The notes under the pieces were generated by a model, which was not told the origin of the DNA, did no database searches, and saw nothing but the letters and a program-made list of their open reading frames with translations. Made by a program: the position numbers and the translations under genes. Below, piece after piece: positions 45,301 through 54,200 of a stretch of 64,000 bases of DNA. Origin of the DNA: Paenibacillus sp. IHBB 10380 (GTDB lineage Bacteria > Bacillota > Bacilli > Paenibacillales > Paenibacillaceae); NCBI RefSeq assembly GCF_000949425.1, contig NZ_CP010976.1:1612001-1676000 (forward strand), given 5' to 3'. Position 1 is the stretch's first letter. Each line of letters opens with the position of its first letter.

Positions 45301-48114
45301 TGCGCACATTCCGTACTTACCCAAACGAAGTTTAGCGGTAAATTGACTGGGATTACAGAGGACGTTATCCTACTTGATAACGAGGAACTTTATACAGGGG
45401 AAGGAGAAAACTTAGCTGTACCACAAACTATTGGCGACCTAGCGTATGTACTCTATACGTCCGGTTCTACAGGACTTCCCAAGGGAGTCATGATTGAACA
45501 CGGAAGCCTAGTAAACATTTTATTAGATATGGAAGCACGTTATCCGCTTCAACGGGAAGATGCGTATTTATTGAAAACGTCATTTACGTTCGATGTATCC
45601 GCGACTGAAATTTTCGGGTGGATCATAGGCGATGGGAAACTAGTTATTCTTGAACCTAATGCCGAAAAAGAACCGAGCCACTTATTGCTGGCTATTGATC
45701 AATTCAACATAAGCCATATTAATTTTGTCCCATCCATGCTACAAACGTTCTTCTATAACGATGGCGATTGGGAACGTTTAAATAAGCTGAAGTATGTGTT
45801 TGCTGCCGGAGAGGCGCTTCCCGCAGGATTGGCAATGAAGGTATTGAACACATTGCCGCAGGTTTGCCTCGAAAACATATATGGACCGACGGAAGCTTCG
45901 ATTTACAGTACATCTTATTCTGTTACACAATGGAAATCCGATTCAAAACGTATGCCTATCGGAAAACCTTTAACCAATTACTCCGCGTATATTCTTAGCA
46001 GTAAGGGGCAGATTCAGCCCATTCATGTACCGGGGGAACTGCACATAGCCGGTGTAGGAGTGGCTCGTGGTTACCTTAATCGCGATAGTCTTTCCAATGA
46101 AAAATTTATTGAGAATCATATTACACAAGAGGGAAGAATGTTTAAAACGGGAGACCTTGCCAGATGGTTGCCCGATGGCAATATCGAGTATTTGGGAAGG
46201 ATTGATCATCAAGTAAAAGTCAGAGGCTACCGGATCGAAACCATGGAGATTACTGCTCAAATGGTAAAGCATCCTGTTGTTGAAGGAGCAGTGGTTCTAG
46301 CTAAGGAACGCGAAGACGGTACAAATGATCTGGTTTGCTACATTGTTTCGTCAGTTCAGTGGACTTCAGGTGAATTACGTAGTTATCTGAAGCAATTGCT
46401 GCCCGAGTACATGATTCCGTCGTATTTTGTTTCAATTCCAGATATTCCGTTAAATAACAATGGCAAAACCGACGTAGTTGCGTTAAAAAATCTCGATATC
46501 AAAGCGCATTCGGAGGTCTACGTTGTTCCTCAAGATAAACTTCAAGAAGAGATGGCATCGGTTTGGTGCCAAGTTTTGGGGGTATCGGATATTGGTATCC
46601 ACGATAACTTTATAGAATTAGGAGGGGATTCGATTAAAGCAATTCAAATCGTTTCCCGATTTAATGCGTTAGGTCATGCTATCCTGGTAAAAGATATTAT
46701 GGTTCATCGGACGATTGCCGAACTTTGTGAGCATATTCAAACCAATAGATCATGGAAAGTATACGATCAAGGGATCATTCACGGAGATAAGCCAATGCTG
46801 CCTATTGATTGTTGGTTTTTCTGGCTCCCTTGGGCCGAACCTGGTTCCTACACGCAAACGGTTTTACTGGAAAGCCGCGAGCAAGAGTTAGACTTGAATT
46901 TGTTGGAGCAAGCCTTTGACAAGTTAATTACTCATCATGACGGATTGCGGTTAAACTTATCAGAAGACGGAGATCGGCTTTATTATAATAACAACCATTT
47001 ACTTAAGCAGTTTAAAATACAAATCATAACAGTGGATAGTATGCAGGATGCTGTATATGACAATAATTTCGATTTACATGGTGATCTGTTACTATCTGCA
47101 AAATACTATAAAATACCGGATGGAAATCCATTGTTAGAGATCTCGGGTCATCATCTGGTTGTTGACGGAATATCATGGCGCATTTTGTTGGAAGATCTTC
47201 AATACTTATACAAAAAATTATTGGCTGAGGAACCTGAATTGGGTCTGCCAATGAAGACCGCTTCCTTACAAGAATGGGGTTCCTTCCAGAAGGAACAGGC
47301 TCAGTCGGCTGAATTAGAAACGAAAGTGGAGCTTTGGAATTCTATATTGAATACACCATTCCTCATAGAATGCGATTACGAAACGAATGACTGGTCTTAT
47401 CAGCACCAACGCATTAGTAAAGGTTATTTAGAACCGGTTCAGACGACCCAACTCCACAAAGAGGCACTTCGTGTGTTTCATGCAGAGATGGACGATTTGC
47501 TTCTTGCAGCATTAGCTAGAACTTTAAAGGATTGGCAAGGCCACGAGTATATAAAAATTGAAGTAGAAAGCCATGGACGTTATTCCGATAGCATTGACGT
47601 TTCGCGAACCGTCGGTTGGTTGACTTCTTTTCATCCAGTGCTGATCAACGGTCAGCACAGTACAACAAGTGAGTTAATTAAAGTGGTCAAACGACAGTTA
47701 AGAGAGGTGAAAGAAAATAGTAGCGAGTACGGACTTCTAAGCTTCTTGAAAAAAGTTCCGTCGCTAGAATACGAACTCCCCGAAATTCGATTCAATTATC
47801 TCGGAGAGTTTGCTGATGCACAGAACGCCCTATTCGACCTCGAGAGTTTTTCGGCGCAATTGAGTAAGCAGAATACGTTTACGGCAAAACTGGATATTAC
47901 TTGCCAAATTATTCGAGGATCGTTCGAACTCCAGATCGCTTACAGTGATCAAATGTTTCATGAAAATACGATTAACAAAATTAGAGATTTGTATTTGGTT
48001 CATTTGAAAGCGATTACTTCTGATGCGGTAAACCATGGCGAGATGGAGCTTTCTCTTTCCGATTTTGATGCGATTGATCTTGATCATGCAGAGTTTGATT
48101 CTCTTTTTTCTTAA
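36391..48114 (+). CDS. NRPS A: AL-KR-PCP / C-A(Thr)-PCP / C-A-PCP-E
   Basis: 3907 residues from the ATG at 36391 (AGGAG at good spacing). Loading module: acyl-adenylating domain (~90-650; LTSGSTGIPK at 261, C-terminal Lys in GKVQRAEL), ketoreductase (~680-1200; TGGLGGIG from 919, Tyr1080, Asn in YCSAN), PCP (Ser1287). Module 2: C (HHIAFDG, His1475), A (~1780-2310), PCP (Ser2340). Its pocket reads DFWNIGMVHK, the usual Thr code. Module 3: a divergent C (FHHSILDGWS, His2552), A with pocket DVTNFAIIYK (not recognised), PCP (Ser3414) and an epimerisation domain (HHLVVDGISW, His3587; RFNYLG). The end (LSLSDFDAIDLDHAEFDSLF) looks like a docking segment for NRPS B. Likely product: hydroxy-acyl-Thr-D-X held on the enzyme. 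The AL domain resembles that of bacillaene PksJ. Confidence 0.9.
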   Translation: MMKGSKNSNNKKDMASILEEQLCRVEGISKVAVVYKKRKAPLARYHTNDLFIDMNKVITTSIKNTYEHPNESHDESSYGKMSFSSGEALNINPNAPVTLPEMLMKAASLSPDRGIVYVLENGKEIFHSYVSLFEEAQRICKGLQQLNLKSGDPVIFQFKHNENFIPAFWGCVLGGFLPTPLAVPPVYTENNSAVKKLYNTWTLLEKPLVITEMQNQDQLIELTQLWNENKAFVTNIEDLRENDGELVENRFVATDLVLNLLTSGSTGIPKCVQHSHQSLISRIQATIQFNQFHRQDVTLSWMPLDHVGGIVMFHLLSVYLGCSQVVATIQSFIDRPTIWLDWIERFRASISWAPNFAYTLVNEALEQPHPRQWDLSSIRHILNGGEAIVSQNIRKFLQLLEQHKLPADCIFPSYGMSETSSGIVFSCKINRNKEHDGIHYLNKSTIRSKPYTVSADHINAIAFTEVGKPIPGVAIRIVNEHNQLLQEGWVGRLQVKGPTIMSGYYKNPEANAEVFCGDEWFNTGDLGFIIDGKLTITGREKDMIIINGQNHYNYEIEAFVQEVPGVEVTFSAACSIAHPSGTGDQLVIFFVPAAQTLDSQMKIAMRIREHLIRKVGIDPTYILPISKKDFPKTDSGKVQRAELDKKFINGDFDEIIKKIDLHFSNENTIPDWMYRMQWNKKNLLTTAGKRSVSGTTVIFSDSCGLVEEFLSHEWDRNNFIQVQVGQRFEKLNENVFRMNPKLLEDYYCLFSELTNKGVIINEIIHLWNYDEVWMPVTNVDALREAQFLGSYSLLFLAKALSRYAPDHSIRFTVVASRLHGVLKSDEVSFEKSTLVGILKTMEHELTDFSFKLVDVYPSENADYRALAQTVRNEFFNYDDNHIVAFRNGERYVPVLKKINPLHSSRKPLPFVKGGLYLITGGLGGIGKQVAAHLLDNYNAKLLIIGRTPLPERRYWNEIAQQNNKLAERIQHLLELESQAKDGAFVAYHATDLCDANKLKQIINDVEQSENTRFSGVIHLAGILHEERLADASVEKLEEMYEAKVYGTFVLTQLLKGQKEALFVSSSSVTTLSAPMMLGAYCSANTFLETFSSFQRQTLNMDSRCFSWSLWDGIGMSRETAFTGATTSGYLHITNKLGMFSLLSGLKTGHSQIYVGLDGTHPNIQKLSVTKSRNQTVFHAFFKVETGVNEHSVQLELDEAAREYFVQENINSESFHFESDFMDELPLLKDGSINKTQLKAVLSSNNGNVLYAEPRTSTEQVLVGIWSKLLKVGRIGVLDNFFVLGGHSLKAIQLFSIVRQSFGVDISFKELFSQPTIEGLAYHIDQAIRSLSKEIVHHSLIGEIPLSNAQTRQWVLYKLDPLNPAYNNLISLRLKGNLRIAELRKSIQALVDRHEILRTRYVEKEDSVYQIVEEQRVVDMQMVDLISLPFEMVAEKVEHIVVAEAHQLFDLSNGPVIRFKLLQIADDEHVLLISIHHIAFDGWSVEVLLQDLSALYQSFSTDDAPALRKLPVTYSDYAMWQNNWLTETQLESQIQYWKEQLQERNVPIIQLPVDFPRPSIQTYNGKTKEIWLDPELSQALYELSQKHNATLYMTMLSVFVTLLGRYTGQEEFVIGTIAANRNRSEIEGLLGCFVNTLALYIQAEGDLTFVELLDRIKRITIDAYDHQDVPFEKIVDALQIVRDPSHHVLFQVLFLLQNMPDNPVFANDLHAEMKLEHSNTSKFDLSFFVYEYSGRLSIAVEYNTDLFTEETIERMMANYQTLLNSTVKWPDKKLLSLPIISLKEQEQLQTFKYTGKITKMHRTISELFEEQAKKTPEQIAVRFENHSLTYDELNMKVNQLADVLRKRGVQRNQIVGICMERSVDMVVGILAILKAGGAYLPIDPSYPIDRIEFMLEDSESALLITQQGVVSSLSRFSGEYVYVDDPLLFLNGPIDIKSINDPHDLAYVIYTSGTTGRPKGVLIEHHNVIQLLFNVPFDFNEQDIWTMFHSFCFDFSVWEMYGALLFGGRLVVVPKHIAQDPSQFFQLLGEEKVTVLNQTPTYFTSLSNAILFHEKTGHCLRYVIFGGEALAPVHLKPFFEKYPDTKLINMFGITETTVHVTFKEITEHEIENNSSDIGSPIATLSVYVLDNCMNMLPVGIPGEMYVGGEGVARGYLNRPDLTQERFVPHAFKPGERLYRTGDLARWLPNGSLEYLGRIDHQVKIRGYRIEIGEIEARIIQNPSIKETVVVERANESNEKYLCAYMIGENSLDIESLRSDLKHVLPDYMIPAYFVFLEKFPITSNGKIDKKALPDPTNLFQLDQYAPPRNEWDRRLVEIWEEVLGLHRIGIKDSFFNLGGDSIKAIRLVSAMNNALHLSLQIRDIYSFSTIGTLVDKIQSQPAPQKQNIESFMTHLSGLKTRYLVNGKENEIASTPIDLYPMSDISKGMIFYTINRPEEAFYHDQFVYRLKDRTFDSKILVRSLYQMMEKHSILRSGFCLDEFSEPLQLVYPEVEVKIDEHLLTGISPEDQEKWISSYLSEDRKQAFEFSKPPLWRMSVAHLDSEHVCLLWRFHHSILDGWSVASFITELINHYFELKQDRQAVLPKLKSDTKDFIIDQHVVKTNTEIIDYWKHELMGYKRLSLLPFQEAESVNLEHTVIIDTLGIEVMNQVKALSKSCHVSVKNLCLTAFLVAINMFSYEDEVVVGVVENIRPVCDDGEKILGCFLNTVPFRMILKDEISYLDLIKQVNAKVADLKFSGRLSLMEVSKAVGETASSENPFFDVMFNFVDFHIYNELKQKGLESIVSIDMHHLYEKTNTLLDFTVSTTNEEWFIRVNTTFDEKAIRKLLHYYKEILDKMCVSPKVALNKAELLSDKERNDILYTFNASQKKFTEGRPIHSIFEEKVKETPSRVALMFKNETLTFEELNKKANQLAYALDQKGIGRNVIVGIMVERSFEMVIGILAILKAGGTYMPIDPDFPQDRISYMLEDSCAHSVLTQTKFSGKLTGITEDVILLDNEELYTGEGENLAVPQTIGDLAYVLYTSGSTGLPKGVMIEHGSLVNILLDMEARYPLQREDAYLLKTSFTFDVSATEIFGWIIGDGKLVILEPNAEKEPSHLLLAIDQFNISHINFVPSMLQTFFYNDGDWERLNKLKYVFAAGEALPAGLAMKVLNTLPQVCLENIYGPTEASIYSTSYSVTQWKSDSKRMPIGKPLTNYSAYILSSKGQIQPIHVPGELHIAGVGVARGYLNRDSLSNEKFIENHITQEGRMFKTGDLARWLPDGNIEYLGRIDHQVKVRGYRIETMEITAQMVKHPVVEGAVVLAKEREDGTNDLVCYIVSSVQWTSGELRSYLKQLLPEYMIPSYFVSIPDIPLNNNGKTDVVALKNLDIKAHSEVYVVPQDKLQEEMASVWCQVLGVSDIGIHDNFIELGGDSIKAIQIVSRFNALGHAILVKDIMVHRTIAELCEHIQTNRSWKVYDQGIIHGDKPMLPIDCWFFWLPWAEPGSYTQTVLLESREQELDLNLLEQAFDKLITHHDGLRLNLSEDGDRLYYNNNHLLKQFKIQIITVDSMQDAVYDNNFDLHGDLLLSAKYYKIPDGNPLLEISGHHLVVDGISWRILLEDLQYLYKKLLAEEPELGLPMKTASLQEWGSFQKEQAQSAELETKVELWNSILNTPFLIECDYETNDWSYQHQRISKGYLEPVQTTQLHKEALRVFHAEMDDLLLAALARTLKDWQGHEYIKIEVESHGRYSDSIDVSRTVGWLTSFHPVLINGQHSTTSELIKVVKRQLREVKENSSEYGLLSFLKKVPSLEYELPEIRFNYLGEFADAQNALFDLESFSAQLSKQNTFTAKLDITCQIIRGSFELQIAYSDQMFHENTINKIRDLYLVHLKAITSDAVNHGEMELSLSDFDAIDLDHAEFDSLFS

Positions 48115-48149
48115 ACAGGGTTGAGCCGTCAATTCAACCATTCAGTTAC

Positions 48150-48180
48150 ACCTTTCTTGGTAATCAAGAAAGGTATTTTT
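48150..48180 (+). terminator. Terminator-like hairpin between the two NRPS genes
   Basis: ACCTTTCTTG pairs perfectly with CAAGAAAGGT over GTAAT, followed by ATTTTTCTG. A smaller hairpin (GGTTGA/TCAACC) lies just before it. I see no clear promoter between it and NRPS B. Confidence 0.75.
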
Positions 48181-48235
48181 CTGTCGTTTGTTCATTATTT
48201 AGAACCAATTCAATTTAGAAAAGAGTGATAATGAT

Positions 48236-51200
48236 ATGGTTAACTCCAAGATGGATAAGAAAAATGTTGAAGATATAAATTCATTGACTCCAACTCAAAA
48301 AGGAATGCTATTCCATTACCTTCGTAGCCCGGAAGAGCGCTTGTATGGTAATCAGCTCAATTTAAGAATAGCTGGAAATATTCAGCCTCATTTAATTAAA
48401 CAAGCATTTAATCATTTAGTGAGAGAAAATCAAGCTTTGCGAACCGTCTTTCGGTGGAAGAGCATAAAAGAACCAGTTCAGATCATTCTTAAAGAACATG
48501 AGCTTGTATACACGGAGAAAAATTTTATTCATTTTTCGAATAATGAACGTACAGCCCTCTTAGAAGAAGAAATAGAACATGCTCAATCTAATGGATTCGA
48601 TCTCGAAACAGTTCCTTTCCGCGTTACGCTTTGCTTACTGAGTGAAAGCGAATGTGAGGTAATGATTAGTCATCATCATATTTTACTTGACGGATGGAGT
48701 CTTGGGATTTTATTAAGAGATTTTTTTACAATATATCATTCGCTTCATCAAGGCACTGAGGTTATCATTTCAGCTAGAAATAGCATTAAAGATTACGTTA
48801 AACTGCTTCGGTCAAAAGACCAGGCCGACGTGAAGCTGTTTTGGCAGCGTTATTTGGAAGGATATGAGAACGATACGGTTCTTCCTTACGACTTTATTAC
48901 ATTTGACGGAGCTATGAAACATCGCAAGAAGGTATTTTCATTATCAGAGAAGTTTTATAAGGAAATGCTTCATTTTGTGAAGGAACAGAAAGTTACTTTT
49001 GCCGCATTTATTTATAGTGTGTGGGGAATGATTCTACAACGTTACAATAGCGCAGATGATGTGGTGTTCGGTACAACGGTATCCGGACGTTCAGTAAATG
49101 TCAAAGACATCGAAAATACTGTTGGTATGTTCATTAATACGATTCCTTTACGTGTAAAGGCAGATGGAAACCAAACGGTTCGAGACGTTCTGCAGACAGT
49201 CGATCATGCTCTTTCACAACGTGTTGAACATGAGGTTACATCGTTGGTTGATATTAAATCGTATATTCAGTGCAACCCACAAAATCCATTTTTCGATTCC
49301 ATTGTTGTTATTGAAAATTATCCGATTGATGGAATTTGGAACAAAGAGAGTGGGATGCATATTACTTCCCATAGTTCATGGGACAATACAAATTTTCCAT
49401 TGACGTTAGCCGTCTTGCCGAATGACGGATTGAATTTGGAATTTAATTTTAACGAGCGGCAATTTCACGAAGAAACTATTGAAAAAATATCCAATCATTT
49501 TGAACGAGTGGCTCGTGAAATGATTAACAATTCAAGCTTACGTGTTTCTGAATTAGAGTTTCTTTCGGAAGTAGAGAAGACTCAAATTCTTTATTCGTTC
49601 AATGAAACGGAGGCACCGTACCCGAGGGAGAAGACGATTAGCGAGCTGTTCGAGGAGCAGGTGGAGAAAACTCCGGAGCAAGTAGCAGTGGTGTACGAAG
49701 GGCAGGAGTGGACGTACGAAGAGCTGAATGCAAGGTCGAACCAAGTGGCGCGTATGCTGCGTAAGCACGGGGTAGGGGCAGAGACGATCGTAGGCATCAT
49801 GGTGGAACGTTCGCTGGAGATGATGGCAGGAATCTTGGGCATCCTGAAGGCAGGAGGAGCGTATTTACCGATTGACCCGGACTATCCGACAGAGCGTATT
49901 GCGTACATGTTGGAAGATAGCGGGACGAAGGTGTTGCTGACTCAGAAGCGGTTGACAGACCGGGCGGCTTTTGAAGGAAGCATCGTGGTATTGGATGAGG
50001 CGGGCGTATATGCAGAGGAAGAACGTGGGAATATCGCGGGCGAGCATACGGCCGCTAGTTTGGCGTACGTGATTTATACGTCCGGGTCCACCGGTAAGCC
50101 GAAAGGAACCTTGATATCCCATTTCAATATTGCCAGGGTCGTAAAAGACACCAATTATATTGAAATTACAAGCGATGATACCTTGTTGCAACTATCCAAC
50201 TATGTGTTTGATGGATCAACATTTGATATATGGGGTGCGCTACTAAATGGTGCAAAACTTCTGCTAATCAATAGAGATAGCGTATTGGACGCAAGTAAAC
50301 TTTCAACAATCATTCACAAAGAAAACATAACGGTTGTTTTTATGACTACGGCTCTATTCAATGCACTTATTGATGTCAACCCGGAATGCCTCAGTAGGGT
50401 AAGAAAAGTGTTGTTCGGGGGCGAAAAAGTATCGGGAAGTCATGTGGAGAAAGCAATCAAATATTTGGGCGAAACTAAAATCATACACGTATATGGTCCT
50501 ACCGAAAGCACAGTATTTAGCACTTATTATGCGGTGGACGAAGTCTCGTCTTGGACGGACAATATTCCTATCGGTAAGCCTATCAGTAATACGAAGCTGT
50601 ACGTCATGAATAGTAAAAATCAGCTTCAGCCTATCGGAATTGCGGGCGAGCTATGCATAGCCGGAGATGGGTTGGCACGAGGGTACTTGAACCGTCCGGA
50701 GCTGACGAAGGAGAAGTTTGTGGAGAACCCGTTTGTACCTGGAGAGAGGATGTACCGGACGGGGGACTTGGCAAGATGGCTTCCAGATGGGAACTTGGAG
50801 TACTTGGGCCGGATCGATGAGCAGGTGAAGATCCGTGGCTTCCGGATTGAGCCGGACGAGGTGCGTCAGCAGCTCATGAAGCATGAAGCGGTGGAAGACG
50901 CAATCGTCGTAGCCCGGAAGGAAGAAGAAGGCGAAGCGTACTTGTGCGCGTATGTGGTGACGGAAGAGGAGTTGCCGGTGTCGGTATGGCGCAAGCATGT
51001 GGGAGAAAGCTTGCCGGAGTATATGATTCCGTCCTATTTCGTGCGTATGGAGCACTTGCCGCTGACGCCAAACGGGAAGGTGGACCGCAAGGCGCTGCCA
51101 GCACCGGAAGGAGCGGTACACACGGGCGTGGAGTACGTCGCACCGCGAAACGACGTAGAGGCAAAGCTGGCGGACATCTGGTCGGAGGTGCTCGGTTTGG

Positions 51201-54200
51201 AGCGCATAGGGGTCCGGGACAATTTCTTCGAGCTGGGGGGACACTCGCTGAAAGCGATGATACTGGTCTCGCGGATTCACCAGGAGCTGCAGGTGGAGGT
51301 GCCACTGCGCGAAGTGTTCGGGCACGTGACGATCGAAGCGATGGCGGGCTACTTGCAGGAAGCGGAAAAGAAAACGTATACCCCGATAGAACGTGTGGAA
51401 GTGAGAGCATTTTATCCGGTGTCGCCCGCACAAAAACGGATGTATGTGGTCCAGCAGTTGGAAGGAGCAGGAGTCAGCTACAATATGCCGATGGTGCTGA
51501 AGGTGGAAGGAAAGCTGGATCGGGGCCGTCTGGGAGCGGCCTTGCAAACGGTGGTGAACCGGCACGAGGCATTGCGCACGTCCTTTGACATGGCTGACGG
51601 GGAACTGGTGCAGCGAGTACACGCGGAAGTGGAACTGGACGTAGCGTACGAGGAAGCGAGCGTTGCGGAAATGGAAGTGGCCGTAGCGTACGAGGAAGCG
51701 AGCGTTGCGGAAATGGAAGTGGCTGTAGTGTACGAGGAAGCGAGTGTTGCGGAGATCGAGCGTCTGATCGAAACGTTCATCCGTCCGTTTGATCTAAGTC
51801 AAGCACCGTTACTCCGAGCAGGAATCATACAGCTAGGGAAAGAGGAGTATGTGTTGGTGGTGGACATGCACCACATCATCTCCGACGGGGTGTCGATTAA
51901 CGTCTTCATGCAGGAGTTCATGCAGGCGTATGAAGGACGAGAGCTTGGGGAGCGAGGAATCCAGTACAAGGATTATGCGGTATGGCAGCAGGAGCGAATC
52001 CAGAAGGGAGAAATAGAGAAGCAGGAGCAGTACTGGCTGGGAGCGTTCGCAGGAGAAGTGCCCGTGCTGGAACTGCCGACGGATTATCCGCGTCCGGCTG
52101 TACAGCAGTTTGAAGGTGCCAGCGTAGAATGCGCACTGGGAGAGAAGTATAGCCAGAAGCTGGCGAAGCTATCGAGGAAGAGAGGAGCGACGCTGTATAT
52201 GACCCTACTTGCGGCGTATACCGTGCTGCTGTCGAAATATACAGGTCAAGAAGACATCGTGGTGGGAACGCCGATTGCGGGAAGAGGGCACGCCGACCTC
52301 GGTGAAGTAATGGGGATGTTCGTAAATACGTTGGCGCTGAGGAACCGCCCGCAAGGGGAGAAAACGTTCGTATCGTACCTGGAGGACGTGAAAGCGCAGG
52401 TACTGCAGGCGTATGAGAACCAGGAGTATCCGCTGGAGGAGCTGGTGGAGAAGCTGGGGGTACGGAGAGATTTGAGCCGGAATCCGCTGTTTGATACGTT
52501 GTTCGCGCTGCAAAACGTAGAGATGAAGGAGTTCGGTCTGGAAGGACTGAAGGTAAGCCCGTACGGGTACGAAGGAAAGATTGCGAAATTTGATGTAGGC
52601 ATGCAGGTTGTCGAAGGCGAAGGGAAGCTCTACTTCCATGTGGAGTACGGAAGCCGGCTGTTCCGCCCGGAAACGATGGAGAGATGGAGCAGCCACTGGC
52701 TGAGGCTGTTAGAGCAGGTGGCGGACCAGCCGGAGATCAGGCTGTCGGACATCGAGCTGATGACGGAAGAGGAACGGGAGCAGGTGTTGGTGTCGTTCAA
52801 CAAGACGGAGGCACCATACCCGAGGGAGATGACGATTAGCGAGCTGTTCGAGGAGCAGGTAACAAAGACACCGAAGCAAGTCGCGGTAGTGTACGAAGGG
52901 CAGGAGTGGACGTACGAAGAGCTGAATGCCAGATCGAACCAAGTGGCGCGTGTGCTGCGCAAGCACGGGGTAGGGGCCGAGACGATCGTAGGCATCATGG
53001 TGGAACGTTCGCTGGAGATGATGGCCGGCATCTTGGGCATCCTGAAGGCAGGAGGAGCGTATTTGCCGATTGACCCGGACTATCCGTCAGAGCGGATTGC
53101 GTACATGCTGGAGGATAGCGGGACGAAGGTGCTGCTGACGCAGAAGCGGCTGACGGACCGAGTGGTGTTTGACGGAAGCATCGTGGCGTTGGATGAGGCG
53201 GGCGTATATGCAGAGGAAGAGCGCGGGAATATCGCACGCGAGCATACGGCCGCTAGTTTGGCGTACGTGATTTATACGTCAGGGTCCACCGGGAAGCCGA
53301 AAGGGGTACTGGTGGAGCATGCGAGTCTAACCAACATGTTGTCAGCGATGCAGCAACGGTATCCATTACAAGCAACCGGAGCTTATCTATTAAAGACTGC
53401 CTATACGTTTGATGTATCGATCACGGAGTTGTTCGGATGGATACTAGGGAACGGCCAACTGGTGATAGCCAAGCAAGGTGCGGAAAAGGATTGGGCCAAA
53501 CTGGAAGAGGTGATCGATCGTCATTCAATCACGCACATCAACTTCGTTCCCGCGATGTTGCAATTGGTGATGAACGACGGTGTAGAACAAGAGAAGGTTA
53601 GGAAGCTGGAGTACGTGTTCGTGGCAGGAGAAGCGCTCCCTAGCGATTTGGCGAACAAGCTGAACGAATTATGGCCGGACGTCAGCGTGGAAAATATGTA
53701 CGGTCCGACGGAAGCGACCATCTATGCAACGCAATATGCCCTGGGAAGGAAGGAGGGAGTCCACGTCCCTATCGGAAAGCCGCTGCCGAATACACAAGTG
53801 TATGTGCTGAGTGGAGCGAACCGGTTGCAGCCTATTGGAATCGCGGGAGAGCTGTGCATAGCCGGAGACGGGTTGGCACGAGGGTACTTGAACCGACCGG
53901 AGCTGACGGAGGAGAAGTTTGTGGAGAACCCGTTTGTGCCTGGAGAGCGGATGTACCGAACAGGGGACTTGGTCAGATGGTTGCCGGACGGGAACTTGGA
54001 GTACTTGGGCCGGATTGATGAGCAGGTGAAGATCCGTGGCTTCCGGATTGAGCTGGGAGAGGTACGCGAGCAGCTCGTGAAGCATGAAGCGGTGGAAGAC
54101 GCGATCGTCGTAGCCCGGAAGGGAGAAGAAGGCGAAGCGTACTTGTGCGCGTACGTGGTGACGGAAGCGGAGCTGCCGGTGTCGACATGGCGCAAGCATA

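Noticed and set aside
48114..48236. A small MbtH-like gene between the NRPS genes
   Set aside because: The gap is only 121 bases and holds a hairpin; no MbtH motif is present anywhere in the window.
50944..51588. Plus-strand frames such as 50944-51588, 54145-54684 and 57253-57540
   Set aside because: They are the second frame of the same NRPS repeat, Gly/Arg-rich, while the NRPS frame is continuous and carries all motifs.
50651..51622. Long antisense frames on the minus strand (also 53669-54481, 55877-56689, 52205-52696 and others)
   Set aside because: They recur in every copy of the NRPS repeats, have Arg/His/Leu/Ser-rich proteins without domains or ribosome sites, and follow from GC-rich codons of the plus-strand NRPS.
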